A stretch of DNA of 46,417 nucleotides from Acanthaster planci. Lineage: Eukaryota > Echinodermata > Asteroidea > Valvatida > Acanthasteridae. Positions 33,839 to 44,900 of the stretch are shown one piece after another. Within the stretch, counting starts at the first letter, position 1. Each line of letters begins with the position of its first letter. The DNA lies in the NCBI RefSeq assembly GCF_001949145.1, contig NW_019091504.1:625633-672049 (forward strand), read 5' to 3'. The translations under genes were made by a program, and so were the position numbers. Under the pieces are notes generated by a model that ran no database searches, had not been told where the DNA came from, and saw nothing but the letters and a program-made list of their open reading frames with translations.

Positions 33839-35520
33839 GCTTTCTGTTTACATGAACATCATCTGGTGGTCAGAAAATTCCCATCAACTGAGTTTCCCCG
33901 ATAGAAAATAAGACACTTATGCTAAAAACCATTTATCTCACTAAAATACGTCAATCCAAAGAAAAACAAAGGTCAGAAAACCGACCGACCTACCAATAAT
34001 TAAACCACTGCACTTCTTACCCCATCAAACTATGATGAATTCATCCGTGCAGCCAACCCTCAAAACCAGTAACCAATCAATTGCCAACTTCAATCAAATT
34101 GACAAAATGACAATCGACTACACACTACAAGAACCAAACCGAAACACAATCCGGTTGTCATCTAACTTTCCCAGTTATGTGTCCACGCATGTGCAGTACA
34201 TTTATCACAGAAGACTCGGATTAAAATCATACCTGGTTTTAGCTTTTATGTGCGCACAATACATCAGAAGTGACCTAGTGACTTGGACAATGCTTCCTTT
34301 GAAGAACGGAGACCGTTTCTTAAACGCGTTATAATTTTAAAGCTTCAAGGGGCGTGCACCAGCTTTGTACACACAACCTCCAAGGCACCTTGTAACATGG
34401 CAGGTCTAAAGCAGCCGGTTAAAGGAAATCTCCTCCATGTTGATGGAAGGAATTCGTGTTCGGAATGGCAAGGAAAGAAAAGCTGAGAGTGGAAGGAATT
34501 AGTCATACTCACTCGACCAAACCGAATATCCAGGTTGACATTAAGTCTAAACGGCGTCTTGTTCGATGGCTCCTTGCTAAACTTGGAGTACTATGGTGTT
34601 GGAAATACTGTCCGGGCCTTAGTCAAGGACTACTTTACGGTGTCTTTTCAACTGAAGCAGCTCAGTTGCATATGTCCAGTGTCATCCATGAAGTCTTTTG
34701 TCGAAAAGTTGGATCTGAAGGCTGTTTTTACTAATCCGCTCCGAGCTATAGCCGGTTCATTATATGAAAAGATTTGAGGAGCTCCAAGTCGATACGAATG
34801 CACCAAATCCGGGCGGATTTGGTGTGCATTTCACAATACCCCACAGAGAACCCTACTCAGACAGAGTAACAAACACTCACATTCTTTGATCTGTCAAAGT
34901 TGCTTGAAATGAATTTCACGACGCCATTTTGTATTTTAGTCAGCTGTTGTGTACACTCGTAGGGGTCCATCAGTCCGGGAACTAGGCTTGTCAATTCAAC
35001 AGCCAAGCCCAAAGTAAACAAGAAACGATAACAAGAGGGATAATAGGCCTAGAAAGAGCGCGTAAAGGTTGAATAACGCGGGGGCTGTCGAGCGAGAAGG
35101 CCCCCTGTACGTGCCTGATGTGGGAGAGCTGTTGAAAACACTAACATGGGTCTCTCAACTTGCAGTCCCGAGAACAAGTTTCACTATTTGTGTCATGTAG
35201 AACGTTCACCAGGGGCTAATGATTAATGTACAGTCACAGGGCTACAAGCAGGTGCGCCAGAAAAATAAGACCATGCTTGAATTCGAATTCAAAGTTCAAT
35301 TTGTCACACACACACCACACAAATTTGAAGAAGCTGGATTCAGCCACGTAACTCAGCTTCGAACGACAGCCGTTGAAAATGTTCTAAACATTGTCTGTCT
35401 TTACAGCTTTTTCTCCGTGTTTGTTGAAGTTCTTCCAACTGCCTCAGGCAAACGGAGAGTGTCGTTCGCATTCAGTTTACTCTAATAATAATAATACAAC
35501 AATATATATGAGATATAAAA
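33839..35520. other. Upstream region of the TMEM221-like gene
   Basis: Non-coding as far as can be seen. It contains a compact perfect-stem hairpin (34798-34829) and one TAGGCCTA (35044). Open frames of 67-100 codons are present but unsupported. Confidence 0.5.
34798..34829. repeat. Compact hairpin with 14-base arms
   Basis: ATGCACCAAATCCG is followed almost at once by CGGATTTGGTGTGCAT, complementary throughout except for a single bulged base. It lies about 960 bases upstream of the TMEM221-like start codon. Confidence 0.75.
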
Positions 35521-35530
35521 ACCCCATACC

Positions 35531-35830
35531 TGAGGACGTGTAAGTCCCAGACACAACGTCCTCACCCAGAATTTAAACACATTTCTAAACACTTTTTTGG
35601 TACCCACTGTTTAAAAATACACGTTTACCCATGGAGGAAGGAGGGTATGCGTTTAGGAATGTGTTTAAATGCTCAGCAAATTTTAAAAAGCTGAAAATAT
35701 ACCATGGGAAAGCGTTTAGAATTAAAACAATTTCCTGCACACATTTCAACGAACATATCATACACGTAGGTTAAACGTGTTAAAACGCTGGGTACAAAAA
35801 TTGTTTAAACTCTAAACAGCGCTCTAACAG
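35531..35830. mobile_element. Nested GTTTA-rich foldback region
   Basis: Three inverted pairs follow each other: TGAGGACG/CGTCCTCA (35531 and 35557); ATTTAAACACATTTCTAAAC with its inverse GTTTAGGAATGTGTTTAAAT (35571 and 35651); and GCGTTTAGAATTAAAACAAT with the inverse AAATTGTTTAAACTCTAAAC (35712 and 35798). The inner words are related to one another. No frame is encoded. Probably one or more nested foldback MITEs. Confidence 0.6.
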
Positions 35831-38800
35831 TTTAAATGTGGACTTTTTTTGCACAGGTCCACACAACGCGTGCAAAACAAACATACCTATGGACCACACT
35901 ACTCACGGGCAAATAAATAGAATCGCCATTGTGAACATAACAGCCAGGTCTTCGTTTTCACTTGTTTTATTCAAAAAGCAAACATTTCAAGAATACGTGT
36001 CGGTAATACGCTGAACCCTTTGGTCTGTGTAAAGTAAAACAGCGCGATGCGTGAATAAATACATTAATGTACATGGACAAGAATTGTCCACACAAACCAA
36101 GTCTCAGGTGACAACAATAAAATGATCGGATGTAATACTGAAGATTCACAATCCAACGTTTTCAGGACATTGCACAACTTATACCGAATTTAGGTTTACA
36201 AAGCAACTTGCATAAAATACACAACAGCAACGGCGATGAGTAATTAAAACCACTGGTTCCTTTGGGGCTGTTTGAAAATTGTCTTCATTGATTAATCAAA
36301 TTTATATAATTAGGTTTCAGAAACTCTGCCTGTTCCAAAAGATTTGGCCGAAAAATCACATCTGGATTTCATGTGATAACTAGGATAACTAATGTGTGTT
36401 AAAAAATAGACAAAGTGTTCATTTACAAACAAACTCACACCAAAATGAAGATGACATCAATCTTGTTATCAAATACTTATCCAGCTTACAAACAATACAT
36501 ACAATGCCATCATTTTGGTAATAACAAAACGCAAACCATAATAAGTCTATACCTTTGGTCTATACTCGAGTACATTCAGCATGCATCGCGTATGTCAACA
36601 AAAATAAAATATAAATATTACAAAACAACAAATAACTTCTGGTGCACAGCCATGAGAGTTTACATGCTATTATTACCATAAATACGTACAGGCTTATATT
36701 TTGATACCCTTTTAAAAAGTGCAAGTTAAAAACCAGTTTTTAAATACATGTACATATATATTCCAATACCTTGCAAGGCGCTACCCGGTCTGATGTCTGC
36801 AGTTTTTTTTTTTTTCTAGAGCCAAAGTGGTGTTCTGATAGCATAACAAAATGAAGGGGAGTTGGTCATTCGATCCAGCTGGGTGCAAAAAATAAGCCAT
36901 TAGGATACAGTTGTGGATGGGGTGCAAGGGGTGCTTCAGACTTGTCAGAATAATGGACCTGTTATTTACAGTGTTGGACGCAACTCTTCAAGTAGTTTTA
37001 GAATGTTGCAGAGAACTCAGAAGTTTCCAAGCATGGTATCTTCCAGACAACTGGTTTCACACGTAACATGAACGGCAAATCATTATTCCTAACTTTCGGC
37101 AAGAAATACAGATTTTTTAGCAGAAGTTTCTGCATGTATAAATATCACCCAAAAAAAAACCCTTTTTGAGATTTCCGATCCATTGACAATTTTTTTTATT
37201 TTCAGCAGTAATGTGAATTGCTCCTATTAGATGTTAACATACTCCACAACGTTGCACTTCTCCAACAAGACTGCAACAAACTGTTCAAATAGCCAATAGT
37301 GAGTGCAACACAAAATGATGATGCACATGTACACAAATGGTTCTCAACTCGTCAGTTCTGCACCAATATGACAATTGAACATAACATTACATATATACTG
37401 CTGTGCACGGAATTCACAAAGGACATCACCGACTGTGCTACACACTGAATCTGCTACGGTGTATATACATGCCAAGTTATGTCTGCTTACAATGCACTGC
37501 CCAAAAAGTGTGTCATTTAATGTGCATACAAACGTTAAATTTTGTAATGTCAAAATAGTGACAGCCAGTGCTCGGGAAAATATTTTCATCAGAGTCAACA
37601 CATTTCAACATGTTCAATTGATCCACTTATGATTAAATACACCCACAGAACACTTTTTTTCCTCTAAAATTTACTCCATCAATGGATAGAGACATGTATA
37701 AATACGGTACATATACATGTAAACTTTCACGCAGAAATTATGCAGTATCAACCATTTTGTCATGGAAAATTGTACTTGATGAAGTACATGTATTAGATGA
37801 TGTGGCACTTCCGTTGTAGGTATGTTGGTAACATAGAGTGATGACCAAATTTCATAGAGTAAATGAAAACTCATGTTCTTGAAAGTACAAAAATTACTTT
37901 ATCCTGTTCCAGCAGCAATGGTTAAAGGTGCAGTCTGTCAGTTGTCACATGTGCATTATGGTGTGTTTGAGGTAATAAAAGTGCTTAAACTTCTGAAGGT
38001 ACCTAACAACTGTTTAACACTGATGGTGTTCAAGCTCAGTGAAGCCCGAACATTATTAGAAAAATAATATTCTAAGATCTCGATTTTAATTTCAATCCAA
38101 AGCCACAGAATCATGCTCTGAATTGTGGCCACAGTGCCTGGGGCATGTTCTGATTCAGCTGAATGCAGCTATGTGATGTTCCACACCGCATGGGAGAGTA
38201 GCAGTTGTGCACCTGTGTGCACTGTGTCAACGCTTGCATGCAATTCCCCAAATGAAAAAAGAAAAAATAAATTAACAGCAATTTCCAAAAAGGTGTCTTT
38301 CAGACAAATGGTTGGAAATGGCCTTCTTTCACTGCTCTCTTAAAAAAAGGACAGCTTGCTTGGAAGAAGAAGTCCATGGGGAGTTTAATCCCATGTCTGC
38401 CTCTCAACCAACTACAATGTTGTCCACACTAATTTCATCAGTTACTTTATACGTACAGCAGCAAATCAAAGACTTATACCAGTACCATTAAAGTGAAAAA
38501 GTTGGGAGCACAACTATGAAAAATTCAACTCCTTTCCTCACAAAAGCAAACTCCAGTATGTACATCTCATCAGCGTGTACAAACATAGCTCCACCAGTGA
38601 CCATGTATGTTTCAAACATCCTAAACTGAAAGTGCATTACTTAATGCAGAGAGTCAAGTTTCACTCGACGTGACAAAATACCACACCTTTTTAACACTTA
38701 AAAAACCTTGTATGTCACTTGTATGCACTTACATGTGCACGTAATACTTGCCTGGTCCTAATGTACTGTGCATGTAAGGCTTGTCTTGAAAAAATCTACC

Positions 38801-41800
38801 CAGGTACACAAAACTAGAAAACTAAAGCAATACTACATGTACAAGTCCTACAAAAATAAGTGTCTCTTCAACCAACAAACATTTCCACTTGTTGATAAGA
38901 AATTCAGTCCACACTTTTTCACTTACATTTATTACAAAAATAGTGAATAAGAATCTAGTACATGTATGCTATCATGACTTCACAGAAAAAGGTTATATTA
39001 TGTTGTTATGTTTCTTTAATTTAGTAGTTTTTAAAATAGTTTTCAGACGTTATCCACTTTCCCACCCTATCTCCCCTGGGTGTGGGGTTGACAGCACTTG
39101 AGAATGATTATCCAGGCATCCTTAACAAACTGAAGAATGTCTTGCCTGCATGTATTTCCTCTGTCATGTATCAATTAATTTACTGGTAGGGCTAGTTATG
39201 GGAACTAGACATAAATCAGTAAGAAATTCCTCACCTATGACTTCCCTACATCACTACTGAGGACGCCTCTGTAGCCTCAGTGGCAATGATGGTGCTTTAA
39301 CATTTCACTGGTGTGAAATCTGAACACAGGCACCAGGGGTACACCCAGTGCTTGAAGTGGATGGCATGGCTTTTTGACCATTTGTGACAATGGCAAAAAC
39401 CAAGGCTGTGATCCAAATAGGTGCTGATTCTTATGCAGTCAGAGCAAGATCTGGCCTACAGGAGCAAAAAAGGTTGGTTCCAATCCTTCCGCTATATTAA
39501 AGACTATAAGGTGTGGGACCCGGTTCTGCAAATGAAAGCACTTTACACTGTACTTTAACCTTTCACAGATTCACTGCATACCAGGGAAAGTGTTGTAGCC
39601 ACGGCTGTGTTGGAGTCTTGTGTCCAGGGTACTAATTTCTGTACAAACTGGAAGAGGTCACAAATTGAGGTCACAAGCGGCCATCTTGATTCACTTAAAA
39701 CGTTATCAATCCCACATAGAGATGAGCGATCTCTTCTCAAAATCGCAAACTAACAAAATCCCCATGCACCACATGAGCAATAAGGTATGAAAGGATTCTG
39801 TGAAACTAGGCTTTTTGGTGCAGTTAGACTTAATGACAAGTCCTTTGATATTTGTTTTGAACTTCAGTTGAAATCCACTGAAGTGGCTCTAATATAGCTT
39901 TAAAATCAGCAACATGACTGGCCAATTTTCGACTTATCTTCCACATGTTAACCAATGTCCCCGCACAAATACATGTACTTGTGAATGGATTTGGTGTGGA
40001 TCATGTGTGGAGACTGAAACCGATTCAGTGCTGACTTGGTATCAAGACTAAGGTGAAGTAAGATGGCTACCTGGTGGCTTGACGATGGCCTAGGCCAATC
40101 AGTGCATAGCCTACCATCCAGTCAGTATAGAAATCAGTGGTCTAGGCTACTGCCAGTTGCAAAGATCTAGGCAAAGATGCAGCCATAGCCCAGGAAGCTG
40201 GTTCCAAACACAGCCACTTGGGTTTGCATTTCTTCCATGGTAACACCTGAACAAAGAGTTGGACAGATCCAACAGCACTTACTACATTCACAGTGTATCT
40301 GCACCACACCACGGGAATGTACCATTGAAACAAAGTAAGCCCCCATACTAACATTCCAGCAACATTTGGTGGGCAGAGGGGTCAGGGGAAGATTACATGT
40401 AATAAGCTTACTACAGCTGCCACTGTGCACTATGTGGAGAAATGACTCCAACTGTACAAACAAACAGCTCTGAGCTTTGTGAAAATCCACAGTGCATATG
40501 AAAGCATACAGCCAATTTGGGAATAGGAATTTCACGGCTACTATCTCAAGTCACTCAGGGCCGGCAGCATTCCCAAGATTACCCCTTTAATTTTGTCACA
40601 CCAGAATCACGATAAAGCAGCATTTCATGATATCCTGGCCAGCTGAACTCAGGATAATAAAAAGTTTCTAGCCGCACATATCTTTCTTCGGAAAAAATAA
40701 AATGGCAAAGGGCCATCATGCCATCACTAAGCTTAAATTCATTGCATTTCTGAATTTCTCTGCGGTCCACAGACGTCATCGGAGCAAATTTTCTACTCCT
40801 TGTATAATCTGTACACACATGCACGCTACATGCCTCATTACATGTACATGAGTAAGATGCAATCTGACTCTAACAATAAAGCAATGCAATGCATTATTAC
40901 ACAAATGTTACACAATGACTGTTTTTATGTACGAGTATTTGATTAACTTAAATCAGCTACCAAAACTACTGGTAGTCTAGTCACCTGATATTTCTTTTTG
41001 CTACATCAAAACCTGCCTACAGTACATACTTACATAAGGAAAACATCTTTACAAAACTCACGCTGTAGTTTAATATACAGACTCCCACTGAAAAACAGCT
41101 CTTTCAAAGAAAAAAAAAACAAGCAGTTGCCTTAAATAGGCATGAAAGTACCATATGGTTTGAGGCAATAACTGAAGTTTTATCAGAAAGGAAAATCCAA
41201 GCTGATTTGTTGAAATTAATACCATAAGCTTCATGAAGATATTGGCTGCCAAGGATTGGTGTGTGATAGACGTGAAATGTTCAGCAAGCTCTATACGTCC
41301 GGTTTTTCCATGATGCAAATGTTAAGTAATTTTGATGTTAAGAAACAAGGCAAAATTTAAGTTAAAAATGCCTTCACACTTTTGGGAATTTGGCAGCACA
41401 ACACTTAACATTGAAATCAAAACCAGCTTTCACCCTGCACACACGCTGACTCTAATGTAAGTCAGATTTGAACATGGACACATTTCTCACATTTATGCCG
41501 AATGGGCCAGCCCCAGGCATAACGTTAAGACATTTGCCATAAGAGGAACTTCAGATTGATCATTTTGGTTTGTGGATTCATCCCACCTGATTGATTCACC
41601 GAGTCGGGTACACGGATGGACCTAAATGCCTAGATGTCTTTAAGCATAGAAAAATAATCAGCCTTATGTAAAACTTGCAGCAGTCACATTGTGCAGTCAC
41701 AATGCAGTCATACATTCGCCGTTGTAACAAGTACAGACAATTGTTTTTTAACTTTGCAGGTAGCGGGAGCGTCAGATGTGGCTAGAGTCTGTAATGAAAA

Positions 41801-41916
41801 TTCTTATTGCACAGTAACATGTTAACGTCCTACCTGCTACCATACTACGGGCCGTTTGCATGCCACACTTGTGGCAATGACTATCCAGGTGGCTAGGCTG
41901 TAGAACCACCATCTTG
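35831..41916. other. Probable 3'UTR and downstream region of the ARRDC gene
   Basis: About 6 kb with no supportable exon on either strand, AT-rich and rich in CA and TACATGTA words. The ARRDC 3'UTR must start at 41916 and run to lower coordinates; its end was not found. ATTAAA (near 40590) and AATAAA (37200, 35971) occur on the minus strand, so the UTR could be from about 1.3 to several kb long. Confidence 0.45.
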
Positions 41917-41979
41917 TCAAGACAGACAGGGACTGTAGTGATCAGATGAGCTTTGGGACATCGAGGCATTAGGGTCCGT
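41917..41979 (-). CDS. ARRDC: ARRDC terminal coding exon
   Basis: Acceptor CTACCCTCAG|ACG, then 20 codons, TDPNASMSQSSSDHYSPCLS, and TGA. The DPN followed by a Ser/Asp-rich end resembles the last residues of ARRDC3-type proteins. Phase 0 matches the preceding exon. The 3'UTR continues to lower coordinates. Confidence 0.78.
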   Translation of the reverse strand, partial: TDPNASMSQSSSDHYSPCLS

Positions 41980-44900
41980 CTGAGGGTAGAGACCACAGAC
42001 ACAAACTTGTCCAATTCATCTGAATACAGCAAATATCTAGGGAATGACCAATGATGTGTGTGTACGAGGGTTGGCCTTCCCCATATCAAGGGGATCATTT
42101 CTTGTGTTGTGAAAGTCAGAACCACGTTGTGGGGACAAAAATTTGTCCTCATAATGCTTTCGGTCGCCATAATGTACCACGTGTATATTTCAACATGTGT
42201 GTGGTCCCCATAACCTGGTAACAAGCAGTGGTGTACTTGTTCCGTAGCTCTGGGGACATACATTTAAGAACCAAAACTGTTGTGGGGACAGAAAAATGTC
42301 CTCACGACTCGTTCTAATTTGTGTAACAATAGAACATGTCCACTGAACACAGTAAGGGCCTACTGGTACCCGTGTACACACACATTCAAACTGTGGATGT
42401 GAAACAATTGGGTACAACATGGTCAGTCTAGAGTATTATTACATACATGTCCATATGTGGGTAGAGTGACCCTTCCCTACTGACACAGCAATTTATGTCC
42501 AAAATCAAGTTTAAATATCTCAAGCTGCCAACGACAAATTTTAAATCCCTTCAGTACAAATGTGTCTTAGAACTTCTAGTTTCGGCCAAACAAAAATTTG
42601 TTGTGTTTCCTATTACACTGAAAATGAATTAGGGTGGTTGGTTGGGTAAAAATTTTTTTTACTCCAAATTTTTATAGCCCAAGAATTAGGGTTGGATAAT
42701 GGACTGTATTTTTTTTGGGGGGGGGGGAGGCACATATATTTGTGACAGGAACTAAGTCAGTGTCAGATGAATACTATACATGTGCCACAAATTAATCAAG
42801 CCAAAGATTATACAATGTCCAGGACGGCGTACACAAAATTAGGCTCGGGGCAAGGCACCAGAAGTTTTTATATTTTATTGATTTGTCGAATAAAAAGATA
42901 TAGGTTCCGCGTGATTTTCTATGTTGGGTTGGGTAACCAGAGACACTTCCATTTTTTTGGTTGGCCTTATGTCCGTAGTCAATTTTCTTTTTGCACAGCT
43001 GATCAAATTTTTGCAACTGCAATTTTTCGTTAGCTGCAACGTTTGAGAAAAGCACCCCGTAACATGGAAACACCCATACAGTCCATTGCAGGCTGCTAGA
43101 ACAAGCCTTGTGATTGGTCCCATTACACGAGATTTGTGACGTAATAGGCCATCCAAATATGGTAATATTCCAGACCGATGGTCCAAGACTGGGACACATT
43201 CAAAAAAAGTTAGAGTGTGAACAAAAGGAGAACAATACGAGGTCAACGACGGAATGTGTTCACAAAATTGAAAGAGTGTGTTAGTTTGAGGGTGGGGTGG
43301 AATGGGGGGCGGGGAGCCAGGTCTTTTGTATTTGGCTAACTGTAGGACACAATAAATGGAACTCTCCAATTAAAACAGCATGGAGTTTTTGAAGTACATT
43401 TTGCGTATGAGTATATTGTGCATAGAGACGCAGAAGAGCTGTCCTTTCCAAGTTATACCAGAAATATCTGGGTCTTTTTTATTTAACAAAACTGTTGGAA
43501 AGAAAACCTTGTTTGGTTATTTTGGCATTATATTCCCTACGGCTCATATATCATTGTTGGTTGAGTGTGTACATATCCACAGATCCCTGCTTTAAGCTTG
43601 CATTTCATTATTCTGGGAGCCCCAGAGCTAAAACTAAAGCACTCCATTTTTTGTTTTCGTTGTGTTTCCGAAGTCCTTCACAGTACTTACCTGCCATGCA
43701 CAATAAATTGATGTGAAATGGCATGTTTTTGAGAAATTTCAGAATTAACAAAGGCCACTATACTTATCACTTGGCTTACTGTCCCTTCAAAACCGAAGCG
43801 TAGAATGCGTCAAGTGTTTCCCAGAAGGCAGAGGATTTTAAAGGATTCCTTGCAATCTGTCTAAATTTGGGTTCACATGGGACTCACCGGTGAATACGGT
43901 GGTGGCGGTTGTCTGAACTCGTAGTTTGGTACGTAGGTGTACATGGGAGTAAACATCAGCGTGTCACCCATCATATCTTCAGTTTCATCATCACGGATAT
44001 CCACAGCACCAAACAGGCATTCAGCGTAACTAGGTGGGGCTACTGAGAAACATAACAGGGAAAAATACAGATATAAATTATGCTTAGCTAAAAAAAATTA
44101 CAATTTCTTATTACATGGCATCTGAAAATTGGTAGGTAGGTGGGAATTGTTTTTGGCATTTTGTTAAAACATAGATTCAGTGTCCAGCTAAGTGTTAACT
44201 GGTAAAGTAGCAGTTGTTCCTAAAATAAAATGAACAAAACCTTAAAGGGAACTCATTTCACACACTTATGCACTCCATCCAAACTACAATGGACACTTTT
44301 TTTTTTAAATATGAAAAATGCCCTATTCACCGTTCCCCAATTCTTCCTCCCAAAAGAACTTTGGGATTGCTCCCTTATAATGGGCAAGGTTGGGAGAAGG
44401 AAGAACAGTGTCTAACTTTTTACAGAATTTTTTCTGGCCTCATCAACATCACTGCACTGAGTCTGCTCGATTTATGCGTAACTGGTTATCCTCATGAATA
44501 ATTGTACACATAGGAATTAGATCACCTCAAGTGCACTGAGCTTTCTTTAGAACCATGTTGCTTGGCAACTTATGAATAAAACATAAAAACATAAAGAACT
44601 GAGGATGTGTCACCTGGTGGTAAACGTTTTCCTGATTAAAAGGTCAGGGGTCAAAATCCAGCAATGGGGTATATGTTGTTGCCTTGAGCAAGTTACATTT
44701 ACCCTTACTTGCCTCTTTCCAACCAGGGGTGTTAATGGGTACCCGTGAAGGCATAGATGTTTGTCGTTTGATCAGCCATTTGCGCCCGGCATGGCAGCAG
44801 GGAGCAGAGATGGTTTCAATGGGCACAGTAAACACCGATAACAATGGGGGACTGCTGGATAGAAGGGCTTCATAATTGCCTTTTAATATTATCACCAATG

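Larger units (their letters stand above)
41980..43887. other. Last intron of the ARRDC gene
   Basis: A 1.9-kb intron. It contains the GTGGGGACA repeats near 42.1-42.3 kb and a poly-T/poly-G junction near 42.72 kb. Open frames up to 164 codons on the minus strand have no recognisable similarity. Confidence 0.55.

Noticed and set aside
40142-43369. Minus-strand frames of 70-164 codons in the ARRDC 3' region and last intron
   Set aside because: None continues the arrestin frame or has a recognisable domain; the only supportable coding piece there is the 63-base terminal exon.
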